Origin: Alkalibacterium sp046484155
GTDB taxonomy: Bacteria > Bacillota > Bacilli > Lactobacillales > Carnobacteriaceae_A
Reading direction: 5' to 3'
Assembly (NCBI RefSeq): GCF_046484155.1
Contig: NZ_JAWOBT010000119.1
Coordinates: 1-27,885 of the forward strand
Length of the DNA: 27,885 bases
A model generated the notes under the pieces. That model did not search any database, was not told the DNA's origin, and saw nothing but the letters and a program-made list of their open reading frames with translations. Each line of letters starts with the position of its first letter. The stretch's first letter is position 1. Shown here in pieces: positions 8,251-15,588 of this stretch. The position numbers were made by a program, and so were the translations under genes.

Positions 8251-8419
8251 AGTGGCCTCCTTAACCTTTTACTTTCTGTACGAATATACAAAATTTTGGT
8301 ATACTATTATAGAAAGATTTATGTAATTCACTATTTTTTATTAGTATAACATAGATAAAAATATTGCACATGACAAAAATTTGAGTGATTAACTCGCTCG
8401 CAAAAGGAGGAGAGATTAT

Positions 8420-9052
8420 TTGACTGATACAAGAGGAAAGAGAACAACTGACCATAAAGGCAGTGGCTGGAAATGGGCGTTCATTATCTTGTTACTATTA
8501 AATGTCGGAGGACTTATTTGGCTGGGCATACAATTAAATGTTTTATCAGACAGTGGAGAAGCCCTGCCGGAAAGTGAAGAAATAGTTGTGTCAGACGATG
8601 CACTGGAATTTGAATTAGTCACTGATAAGCAACAAGTCAACCAGGTAATCAATCTTTATTTGCAGGAAGAATTAGATGAACGTTTCTCAGGCCATACAGT
8701 TATTGTAAGTGACTTAGTTGAACTGGAAGGGGCATTAAATGTCTTTGGATTTGATGTTGATTATGGTTTATACATGGAACCCCTGGTCATGGATAACGGG
8801 AATCTGCAGCTTCGTGCTCAAAGCATTCAATTGGGTTCGTTTGAGTTGCCCATCGGGATTGCTTTAAATATTTTGAGTCAACAACTGGAATTACCCGAAT
8901 GGATCAAAATTGATAGCGAACAGGAATACATTTTAGTGGCATTTAACGAATTTGCTTCTGAGAACGATTTGCAATTTAAAATGAGGAAAATAGACCTAGA
9001 GGCTGATAACATTAGATTGGATATCATTTTGCCTGAAGAAGCGATAAAATAA
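8420..9052 (+). CDS. ypmS: YpmS-like membrane-anchored protein (DUF2140)
   Basis: The product has 210 residues: a short basic N-terminus, one transmembrane anchor (WAFIILLLLNVGGLIWLGI, about residues 18-36) and an extracytoplasmic domain with the YpmS/DUF2140 pattern, including FGFDVDYGLYMEP and LPEWIKID. Function is not established. The start is a TTG placed 9 nt after a full AAAGGAGG, which makes it convincing despite the rare codon. It is the first gene of a close-packed series, with msrA beginning 46 nt after its stop. The domain is clearly acidic. Confidence 0.85.
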   Translation: MTDTRGKRTTDHKGSGWKWAFIILLLLNVGGLIWLGIQLNVLSDSGEALPESEEIVVSDDALEFELVTDKQQVNQVINLYLQEELDERFSGHTVIVSDLVELEGALNVFGFDVDYGLYMEPLVMDNGNLQLRAQSIQLGSFELPIGIALNILSQQLELPEWIKIDSEQEYILVAFNEFASENDLQFKMRKIDLEADNIRLDIILPEEAIK

Positions 9053-9098
9053 TATACTAAGGTGGTTTCACGCCTTTATAGAGAAAGGATTTTCTTGA

Positions 9099-9620
9099 TT
9101 GGAAAAGGCACTATTTGCAGGAGGGTGTTTCTGGTGTATGGTTCATCCTTTTGAAACAATGAATGGAATAGAAAAGGTTGTTTCTGGTTACACAGGGGGT
9201 CATATTCCCCATCCGACTTATGAACAAGTTAAGGAACAAAAAACAGGACACACGGAAGCTGTGTTAGTTTACTATGATGAGGCTATACTCTCTTACGACG
9301 ATCTTTTGACTATTTATTGGCAGCAGACAGATCCTACAGATGCCATGGGTCAATTTATGGACCGGGGAGAGAGTTATCGTCCCGTTATCTTCTATTATGA
9401 TGATAACCAGAAAAACATGGCGGAAGCTTCTAAACATAAGCTTGAAGCTTCGAATCAGTATGATAAACTTATCGTGACGACAATAGAAGCGGCAGGTCCG
9501 TTTTATCCTGCAGAAGAAGAACATCAGGAATTTCATAAAAAGAATCCGGCTGCGTACGCAAGAGAAAAAGAACAGCGAAAACAATGGGCCGAGACACATG
9601 TTCAGGAGGTTAGTGAATGA
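9099..9620 (+). CDS. msrA: Peptide-methionine (S)-S-oxide reductase
   Basis: MsrA repairs oxidised methionine, reducing the S-sulfoxide. The 173 residues contain the signature GGCFWCM, in which C10 is the catalytic cysteine; C13 is the only other cysteine in the protein. Family-typical YTGGHIPHPTYEQV and GHTEAVLVYYD follow. The start is TTG at 9099, preceded by GAAAGGA; no ATG gives an intact N-terminus. No msrB is fused or adjacent. Its stop overlaps the yozE start by 4 nt (ATGA), so the two are translationally coupled. Confidence 0.95.
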   Translation: MEKALFAGGCFWCMVHPFETMNGIEKVVSGYTGGHIPHPTYEQVKEQKTGHTEAVLVYYDEAILSYDDLLTIYWQQTDPTDAMGQFMDRGESYRPVIFYYDDNQKNMAEASKHKLEASNQYDKLIVTTIEAAGPFYPAEEEHQEFHKKNPAAYAREKEQRKQWAETHVQEVSE

Positions 9621-9838
9621 GACGCTCATTTTATCATTATGTGAAAACGTTAAGAGACCCCTATAAGAAAGATGAGATGACGTTATTCGCTAATGCCGTC
9701 GACAAGGATGGCACATTTCCGAAGCAATCAAAAAGCTATGATGAGATATCTAATTATCTAGAGATGAACGGGGATTATGTCGTTTCTATGGATATTTTTG
9801 ATAAAGTCTTTCGATCATATGAAGAAAATAATAAATAA
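9617..9838 (+). CDS. yozE: YozE family (SAM-like fold) small protein
   Basis: This 73-residue acidic and helical protein matches the YozE_SAM_like family (formerly DUF1250): MRRSFYHYVKTLRDP at the start and DGTFPKQSKSYDEISNYLE in the middle. The fold resembles sterile alpha motif domains, and the function is unknown. Its ATG overlaps the msrA TGA (ATGA) and the ribosome site AGGAGG lies inside msrA. deoD starts 24 nt after its stop. Confidence 0.9.
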   Translation: MRRSFYHYVKTLRDPYKKDEMTLFANAVDKDGTFPKQSKSYDEISNYLEMNGDYVVSMDIFDKVFRSYEENNK

Positions 9839-9862
9839 TAATTTTTTAAAGGAGAATGTAAA

Positions 9863-10582
9863 ATGAGTGTACACATAGAAGCAAAAAAAGGTGAAATCGC
9901 AAAAACAGTCTTAATGCCTGGAGATCCACTCCGCGCGAAGTATATTGCTGAAACATTTTTAGAAGATGTTAAACAGTATAATACGGTAAGAAATGCCTTT
10001 GGTTACACGGGAACATATAAAGGCGTAGCCATTTCTGTTCAGGGAACGGGTATGGGCATTCCTTCGGTTATGATTTACGGTGAAGAGCTTATTCAGGAAT
10101 ACGGCGTAGAAAATCTGATTCGCGTGGGTTCTGCTGGTGGAATGAAAAAAGAAGTGAAAATTCGAGATGTCGTTTTAGCTCAAGCAGCGACAACAGACTC
10201 AAGTTTGCACCGTCATATTTTCAATAACCAGGTGGATTTCGCTCCTATCGCTGACTTTGATCTGCTCAGACATGCCTACGACGTGGGTATGGAGAAAAAT
10301 ATGTCTATCCGTGTCGGTAACGTACTCAGTGCGGATCGTTTTTACAATGAAGAATTAGACAAACAAAAATTAGCGGATTATGGTATATTAGCAGTTGAAA
10401 TGGAAGCGGCTGGACTCTATTCACTCGCTGCCAAACACAATAAGAGAGCCTTAGCTTTATTGACCATTAGTGATCATTTATTAACTGGAGAAGAAACAAC
10501 ATCTGAAGAAAGACAAACAACGTTTAACGATATGATGATCATTGCCCTAGAAGCAGCGTTGAGAATGGAAGCAACCAAGTAA
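9863..10582 (+). CDS. deoD: Purine nucleoside phosphorylase, DeoD type
   Basis: DeoD splits purine nucleosides with phosphate into the free base and (deoxy)ribose-1-phosphate, feeding nucleotide salvage. The 239-residue length is typical of the hexameric DeoD type. MPGDPLRAKYIAE, QGTGMGIPSVMIYG, RVGSAGGM and VEMEAAGLYSLAA are the characteristic phosphate- and nucleoside-binding stretches, and the catalytic Asp lies in TISDHLLTGE. The ATG follows AAAGGAG. It sits between yozE and ctpA with gaps of about 24 and 21 nt, so expression is probably shared. Confidence 0.97.
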   Translation: MSVHIEAKKGEIAKTVLMPGDPLRAKYIAETFLEDVKQYNTVRNAFGYTGTYKGVAISVQGTGMGIPSVMIYGEELIQEYGVENLIRVGSAGGMKKEVKIRDVVLAQAATTDSSLHRHIFNNQVDFAPIADFDLLRHAYDVGMEKNMSIRVGNVLSADRFYNEELDKQKLADYGILAVEMEAAGLYSLAAKHNKRALALLTISDHLLTGEETTSEERQTTFNDMMIIALEAALRMEATK

Positions 10583-10603
10583 ATTTTAGAGAAGAGGCAT
10601 CCT

Positions 10604-12103
10604 ATGCAACACGAACCAAATGAGACCAAAGAGACAAAAAAAGTCAGTTTGACCCTATACATTGCATCTTTAGTGATTGTGCTTCTCGTAGCGGTTTTAG
10701 GAACGGTCTGGATGTTAAATGTTGTCCAGAGCTCTTCTGATGAAACAGTTTCTGATACGAATTCAGAAGAAGTGGATTCGGTTTTGGATTCTGAAGAAAT
10801 CGCTTCATCTGCGGATTTCCGACCTTTAGAAGAAGTCTATTCGATTTTAATGACCCAATATTTAGAAGAGGTGGATTCAGACACGTTGATCCAAGGCGCT
10901 TTGACAGGAATGGCTGACGCCGTGGATGATCCTTACACCACCTATTTAGATGAAGTTGAATCTTCTTCTATGAATGAGGATATTGAAGGATCGTTCGAGG
11001 GGATCGGTGCTGAAGTGATGAAGGAAGGAGAGTATGTTCGTATTATTTCTCCTATTGCAGGTTCGCCTGCAGAGCAAGCGGGATTATTGCCTAATGACCT
11101 GATAGCTGAAGTAGACGGTGAATCAGTCGCTGAGATGTCGATCAATGAAGCAGTGGCGTTAATTCGCGGACCACAGGGATCTGAGGTTAAATTGCTTATT
11201 GTCAGAGGAGACAATGAATTTAATGTCACGATAACAAGAGACTCTATTCCGGTCGAATCGGTTGTTTATGAATTAGATGCTGAAAACCCGACGATTGGAT
11301 ATGTGCACATTACCAATTTTAACCGACCAACGTATCAGGAATTAGTGGATGCGATTGAAGCTTTGGAACAAGAGGGTGCTGAAGAATTTATCTTTGATGT
11401 CAGGGGTAACCCGGGAGGTCTTCTTGATTCTGCCCTACAGCTCTCAAACGTTTTTGTTGAAGATGGCGAGCCTCTCATGCAATCACAGGGTAGAGATGAA
11501 GAGCCTTACATTTATACAGCCAATTCTGATCAACTAGGTGAATTCAAATTTGATAAAGACAGCGTATTGCTCATTGACGGCGGCAGCGCCAGTGCATCAG
11601 AAATTTTAGCTGGAGCGATGAGTCAGTCTGCTGATATTCCTTTGATCGGCCAGTCAACGTTTGGCAAAGGGACGATTCAAAATGTCCTGGACATTACCGG
11701 CGATGGTGAAATCAAATTCACTGCTGGGAAGTGGCTGACAGCTGATGGGACGTGGATCAACGAAGAGGGGATTCAACCGGATATTGAAGTGGAAATGCCC
11801 GAATACATTAACCTGTTATACATTGATCAGGAAGAAACCTATGCAACTGGAGACGTTTCTGAAGAGATTCAAAATCTCGAAAAAATACTGGATGCACTAG
11901 ATTTTAATGTTGGCGAAATAGATTTCACTTATGATGAAGAAACGGAAGCAGCAGTTAAATCGTTCCAGGCAGAAAATGAGTTAGAAGAAGACGGCGTAGT
12001 GACAGGTACGACATCACGCACACTTATTGATAGACTGCGAGAACTGATAGAAGAAAACGATACCCAGTATGATGCAGCAGTTAATTATTTACTGGAGAAC
12101 TAG
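10604..12103 (+). CDS. ctpA: Carboxyl-terminal processing peptidase (S41 family)
   Basis: This is a membrane-anchored, extracytoplasmic serine protease of 499 residues. The order is a cytoplasmic N-terminus, a transmembrane helix (about 16-40), an acidic linker, a PDZ domain (about 130-205; GIGAEVMKEGEYVRI), the S41 protease core and a C-terminal peptidoglycan-binding-like domain (about 425-485). The catalytic residues by analogy with CtpB are S330 in GGSASASE, K355 in STFGKGTIQ and Q359, with the right spacing. The outer part is rich in Glu and Asp, more than typical homologues, as seen in halo- or alkaliphiles (inference). The ATG follows GAAGAGG. The gene ends the ypmS-ctpA series, and a terminator follows. 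Confidence 0.95.
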   Translation: MQHEPNETKETKKVSLTLYIASLVIVLLVAVLGTVWMLNVVQSSSDETVSDTNSEEVDSVLDSEEIASSADFRPLEEVYSILMTQYLEEVDSDTLIQGALTGMADAVDDPYTTYLDEVESSSMNEDIEGSFEGIGAEVMKEGEYVRIISPIAGSPAEQAGLLPNDLIAEVDGESVAEMSINEAVALIRGPQGSEVKLLIVRGDNEFNVTITRDSIPVESVVYELDAENPTIGYVHITNFNRPTYQELVDAIEALEQEGAEEFIFDVRGNPGGLLDSALQLSNVFVEDGEPLMQSQGRDEEPYIYTANSDQLGEFKFDKDSVLLIDGGSASASEILAGAMSQSADIPLIGQSTFGKGTIQNVLDITGDGEIKFTAGKWLTADGTWINEEGIQPDIEVEMPEYINLLYIDQEETYATGDVSEEIQNLEKILDALDFNVGEIDFTYDEETEAAVKSFQAENELEEDGVVTGTTSRTLIDRLRELIEENDTQYDAAVNYLLEN

Positions 12104-12104
12104 G

Positions 12105-12170
12105 AAAGGAGAGAAAGAAAATGATAGGTTGATGTTTAAGCCTGATTATTTTTCTTTCTCTATCTTTTTA
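12105..12170 (+). terminator. Terminator downstream of ctpA
   Basis: A purine-rich left arm (aaaggagagaaagaaaatgat, 12105-12125) pairs with attatttttctttctctatcttt (12145-12167) with few mismatches. An inner AGG/CCT pair closes the loop, and CTTTTT follows. The same stretch contains an ATG with a good ribosome site but only three codons, so I treat it as part of the terminator. Confidence 0.75.
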
Positions 12171-12197
12171 AATATAGATTAGAGAGCAGGTCAGTTT

Positions 12198-12821
12198 ATG
12201 AGTGAATCATCTTTTACGCCACGAAGAGAAAAATTTAATAAAAAACCTGAAAAAGAGAAATCTCTCTTTCAGGAATTATTAAGCACGTTAATTTATATTA
12301 TTGTAATAAGTGGGGTATTTCTAAGTATCAGACTCTATGTTGTAGCTCCTGTAAGCGTTGAGGGAGCATCGATGGAGCCTACTTTAGAAGATCAGGACCG
12401 TTTGCTACTTTATAAACTGGGTGATATTGAGCGATTTGATGTTGTTGTTTTTCATGCTCCAGACGATACGGAAGATGATTCGGAAAAACAATATATTAAA
12501 CGGGTCATCGGGGTTCCAGGAGATGAAATAACTTTTCAGGATCAAATGCTTTATATAAACGGTGAACCGATCGAAGAAAACTATATTGATTTGTCAGAAA
12601 CAAGTGAATCTGATTTACAATCACTCAATAGTAATTTCAACTTGGCTTCACTGCAAGGAGTAGAAGAAGTGCCCGAAGGAACATTCTTTGTTTTAGGAGA
12701 TAACCGAGTTAATTCTAAAGACAGTCGTTCTTTTGGATTTATAGATAAAGAATCAGTCACTGGAAGAACAAAGTTGCGTATATGGCCGCTGGATCGTTTT
12801 GGCTTTATTAACGAAGATTAA
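12198..12821 (+). CDS. lepB: Type I signal peptidase
   Basis: This 207-residue membrane serine protease removes signal peptides from secreted proteins. A cytoplasmic basic tail is followed by one transmembrane helix (about 29-50) and the catalytic domain outside. The Ser/Lys dyad is S58 in VEGASMEPTL and K101 in YIKRVIGVPGDE, and the third family box GDNRVNSKDSRSFG is present. The outside domain carries an acidic loop (DDTEDDSEKQ). The start at 12198 has only a modest ribosome site (gcaggt). A terminator precedes the gene, so it should have its own promoter, but I see no strong one. Confidence 0.96.
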   Translation: MSESSFTPRREKFNKKPEKEKSLFQELLSTLIYIIVISGVFLSIRLYVVAPVSVEGASMEPTLEDQDRLLLYKLGDIERFDVVVFHAPDDTEDDSEKQYIKRVIGVPGDEITFQDQMLYINGEPIEENYIDLSETSESDLQSLNSNFNLASLQGVEEVPEGTFFVLGDNRVNSKDSRSFGFIDKESVTGRTKLRIWPLDRFGFINED

Positions 12822-12869
12822 TGATTGATTGAACAATTGATTTCATAAATGAAAGAAGAGGATAGACAC

Positions 12870-13742
12870 ATGATACAATGGTACCCGGGTCATATGGCTA
12901 AGGCCAAGAGACAATTTATAGAAAAACTGAAAATGGTTGACGTCGTATATGAACTTATTGATGCGCGTATTCCTTATTCGAGCAGAAATCCTGATGTTAA
13001 AACCATGATCGGGAACAAACCCCATGTAGTTGTTTTAATGAAAAGTGATCTAGCCGATCCTAGACAAACGTCAGCATGGCTCAGAGACTACGAAGAGAAA
13101 GGCATACCCGCTATTTCAATCAACGCGAAAGAGGGTCAAGGTCTTAAAGAAATTTTAAAGTTAACAAAAAAAGTATTGAAGCCTTTCTTTGATAAACGGG
13201 AAGCGAAAGGTATGAAACCTCGCGCAATCAGAGCCGTATGTGTGGGGATACCGAATGTGGGGAAATCGACCCTGATCAATCGGTTTGCGCACAAAAACAT
13301 TGCAATAACTGGAAATAAACCCGGCGTCACTAAAGCACAACAATGGATCAAATATGGAAAAGAACTTGAACTGCTAGATACCCCAGGGATTTTGTGGCCT
13401 AAATTTGAGGACCAGGAAGTGGGTAGGAAATTAGCTGTAACAGGTGCGATCAAAGACGCGTTATTACATCTTGATGATATTGCTCTTTATGCCATGAGTT
13501 ATTTGAGGGAACACTATCCAGGCGCTATAAGTGAGCGCTATAAATTGGCTGATGGTTTAGAAAAAGAACTTGAATTGCCTGATTTACTCTTGGAAATCAC
13601 TAAAAAAAGAGGTTTGCGGGATGATTATGAACGTGGAGCGGAAATGTTTATCTACGAATTGAGAAACGGACAGTTAGGAAGGATAACACTTGAACGACCA
13701 GAAGACATCTACGCAAAAGACACTAACGATCAAAGCAATTAA
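12870..13742 (+). CDS. rbgA: Ribosome biogenesis GTPase RbgA (YlqF)
   Basis: RbgA is a circularly permuted GTPase needed for late assembly of the 50S subunit. I start at 12870 (290 residues, MIQWYPGHMAKAK), the conserved family N-terminus, with AGAGGA upstream; an ATG 21 nt earlier lacks a ribosome site. The permuted order is visible: G4 region at 57-60, SINAKEGQG (83-91), G1 GIPNVGKST (126-134), G3 DTPG (170-173), then a C-terminal helical RNA-binding domain. The unusual feature is the G4 motif, which reads MKSD instead of NKxD, replacing the guanine-contacting Asn by Met. The rnhB start lies inside the 3' end of this gene. Confidence 0.96.
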   Translation: MIQWYPGHMAKAKRQFIEKLKMVDVVYELIDARIPYSSRNPDVKTMIGNKPHVVVLMKSDLADPRQTSAWLRDYEEKGIPAISINAKEGQGLKEILKLTKKVLKPFFDKREAKGMKPRAIRAVCVGIPNVGKSTLINRFAHKNIAITGNKPGVTKAQQWIKYGKELELLDTPGILWPKFEDQEVGRKLAVTGAIKDALLHLDDIALYAMSYLREHYPGAISERYKLADGLEKELELPDLLLEITKKRGLRDDYERGAEMFIYELRNGQLGRITLERPEDIYAKDTNDQSN

Positions 13743-14481
13743 AGATAGCCTAAAAGCGAACGCTGACATATCGCGTAACTATTTAGCAGAGTTGCAAGAA
13801 GACCCTAGAAAAGGGGTTCAGTTAGCCCTTAAACAATATGAGACAAGGCTTGAGAAAAAGGCCTTGCTCTATGAAAATTATGAATTGATGCAAGCTTATG
13901 AGAGAGCCTACCGAAAGAAAGGTAAACAGTTCATTGCGGGCATCGATGAAGTTGGGAGAGGGCCACTAGCTGGTCCGGTAGTTTCCGCAGCGGTGATCTT
14001 ACCGGAGGAACCTGACCTAGTTGGGATCAATGATTCTAAACAACTCAGTGAAGCGGAGCGGGAAAAATGGGCGATAAAAATAAAAGAGGTTGCTTTAGCA
14101 ATCAATTATTCAATCGTCTCTCCTGAAATCATTGATTCCTTGAATATTTATCAAGCCACGAAAGTATCAATGAAAGAATCAGTGGAAGGCTTAAGTATCC
14201 AGCCTGATTGTTTGCTGATCGACGCGATGCGCATCAACAGTCCGATCACTCAAGAAAAAATAATAAAAGGCGATGCCAAAAGTATTTCCATCGCTGCGGC
14301 ATCCATTATCGCAAAAGTGACGCGTGACAATATAATGAAGGATTTAGCGGTAACGTACCCGGGGTATGGATTTGAAAGAAATGCCGGGTATGGAACAAAA
14401 GATCATTTACAAGGATTAAAAAACTTGGGTGTGACACCTATCCATCGTCAATCGTTCAGACCAGTAAAAGATTTACTTTAA
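13690..14481 (+). CDS. rnhB: Ribonuclease HII
   Basis: RNase HII cuts RNA in RNA-DNA hybrids, including single misincorporated ribonucleotides. The 263-residue protein has the catalytic DEVGRGPLAGP (D86, E87), D178 in LLIDAM and KGDAKSISIAAASIIAKVTRD. The N-terminal TLTIKAIKDSL extension is typical of Bacillus-type RnhB. The start is TTG at 13690, chosen because AGGAAGG lies about 7 nt upstream and because no ATG precedes the conserved N-terminus. This makes a 53-nt overlap with rbgA in another frame, suggesting translational coupling. A terminator follows. Confidence 0.94.
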   Translation: MNDQKTSTQKTLTIKAIKDSLKANADISRNYLAELQEDPRKGVQLALKQYETRLEKKALLYENYELMQAYERAYRKKGKQFIAGIDEVGRGPLAGPVVSAAVILPEEPDLVGINDSKQLSEAEREKWAIKIKEVALAINYSIVSPEIIDSLNIYQATKVSMKESVEGLSIQPDCLLIDAMRINSPITQEKIIKGDAKSISIAAASIIAKVTRDNIMKDLAVTYPGYGFERNAGYGTKDHLQGLKNLGVTPIHRQSFRPVKDLL

Positions 14482-14490
14482 ATTCCCAAC

Positions 14491-14549
14491 AAAAATAATG
14501 AGTTTTTATTTCTTTCAACAATGAAAGAGATAGAAACTTATTTTTTTTA
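14491..14549 (+). terminator. Terminator between rnhB and dprA
   Basis: A long A/T-rich stem (left 14491-14517, loop acaa, right 14522-14549) is followed by a T-run within the right arm. The dprA ribosome site (TAGGAGA) begins just after it, so dprA translation must use a transcript that reads through or starts very near. Confidence 0.7.
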
Positions 14550-14564
14550 TTAGGAGATGAATAG

Positions 14565-15446
14565 ATGCCGATCATCAACACTGAAGAATATTTATTTAAG
14601 GTAGCGCACTGTCCCTTTTTAAGTCACCATGAGAAGTGGAAATGTGTCATCGACGCTTTACCCGAATTAAGTCGTTTCACTCATCTAAGAGAGACGGGTT
14701 ACCTCTTCACGCATGCAAAGAAGCAGAAGTTCAATCAGTATTTACACGAATTTGACATTCTCAGTGTCAAAGAAAAATACCGGAAGGCGGATCTGCATAC
14801 CGTTTCTCTGGAATCACTGAATTATCCGGATGCTTTGAAGAACACCTATGAACCACCTATCTTATTATTTTATAAGGGAGATTTTTCTTTACTTGATCGT
14901 GCACTGATAGGCATGGTCGGGGCACGTGACTGCACTGAGTATGGGGATAAGGTGCTGGATCAGCTTGTTCCTTCCATTATAGATAATAATATGGTAACTG
15001 TGAGCGGATTAGCCAGAGGTATCGATACGCTCGTTCATACCAAAACGATTGAAAACGGAGGAAAAACGATTGCGGTGATCGGTAATGGTATTGGCTATAC
15101 CTATCCTAAAGAAAACAAAGCGCTGCAGGAGGAGATTGGGAGCCATCATTTATTGATATCTGAATACCCTCTAAATACCCCTCCAAGGAAACACCATTTT
15201 CCACTGCGCAACCGCATTATTGCCGGTCTTTCTCGCGGCACTGTGGTCGTGGAAGCAAAGGAACGAAGCGGAAGTTTGATCACGGCACGTCTGGCACTGG
15301 AAGAAGGAAGAGACGTGTTCGCTGTGCCTGGTTCGATTTTCAGTGAACATTCAAAAGGCTGTCTGGATTTGATCAAATTAGGCGCCATTTCCTGTCGATC
15401 AGCGGAAGATATTTACACCGAATGGAACCTGGATTTTGTGAAATAA
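14565..15446 (+). CDS. dprA: DNA processing protein DprA (Smf)
   Basis: DprA binds incoming single-stranded DNA and loads RecA during natural transformation. The 293-residue protein has an N-terminal helical part (1-80) and a Rossmann-fold DprA core: LIGMVGARDCTEYG, VTVSGLARGIDTLVH, VIGNGIGYTYPKEN, HHFPLRNRIIAGLSRGTVVVEA and SGSLITARLALEEGRDVFAVPG. The first motif reads GARD where GTR or GSR plus a small residue is usual. There is no C-terminal winged-helix (DML1-like) domain, as in many Firmicutes. The ATG follows TAGGAGA. Only the uptake-independent dprA is visible here, so competence cannot be judged. Confidence 0.95.
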   Translation: MPIINTEEYLFKVAHCPFLSHHEKWKCVIDALPELSRFTHLRETGYLFTHAKKQKFNQYLHEFDILSVKEKYRKADLHTVSLESLNYPDALKNTYEPPILLFYKGDFSLLDRALIGMVGARDCTEYGDKVLDQLVPSIIDNNMVTVSGLARGIDTLVHTKTIENGGKTIAVIGNGIGYTYPKENKALQEEIGSHHLLISEYPLNTPPRKHHFPLRNRIIAGLSRGTVVVEAKERSGSLITARLALEEGRDVFAVPGSIFSEHSKGCLDLIKLGAISCRSAEDIYTEWNLDFVK

Positions 15447-15469
15447 TTAATTAAATACAATTTTTAAAG

Positions 15470-15499
15470 TTGACAAAGTCATTTCATATGCCATATGAT
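15470..15499 (+). promoter_or_regulatory. Upstream topA promoter (P1)
   Basis: A consensus -35 TTGACA (15470-15475), 18-nt spacer and -10 TATGAT (15494-15499) give a leader of about 85 nt before topA. Confidence 0.65.
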
Positions 15500-15536
15500 A
15501 GGTTACGATTCTTATTAAGAACGATAACAAGACGCA

Positions 15537-15571
15537 TTGACAGTAATACGCGCAAAAAAATATGGTATAAG
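15537..15571 (+). promoter_or_regulatory. Proximal topA promoter (P2)
   Basis: A second TTGACA (15537-15542) is followed after 18 nt by TATGGT (15561-15566), which runs into TGGTATAAG, an alternative extended -10. Initiation here would leave a very short leader of about 16 nt before the ribosome site and TTG start. The TTGAC-N18-TATGGTAT layout also occurs before parE. Confidence 0.45.
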
Positions 15572-15588
15572 AGGAAGGAGCCTGCAAT

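Noticed and set aside
9057..9082. T-box-like stretch (aaggtggtttcacgcctt) before msrA
   Set aside because: It resembles the GGTGG antiterminator motif only superficially. The gap is 46 nt, too short for a T-box leader, and msrA is not an amino-acid gene. It is probably just a 6-bp hairpin.
12121..12132. Leader peptide (ATG, three codons, TGA) before lepB
   Set aside because: It has a good-looking ribosome site, but that purine run is the left arm of the ctpA terminator and the frame is only three codons.
12849..12869. Longer RbgA start at 12849
   Set aside because: No ribosome site precedes it; the family begins at the IQW(F/Y)PGHM motif, encoded from 12870.
13136..13453. Antisense ORFs of 60-105 codons opposite rbgA, parE, parC, ctpA, topA and others
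   Set aside because: All lie in well-conserved genes on the other strand, lack ribosome sites and show compositions expected of shadows.
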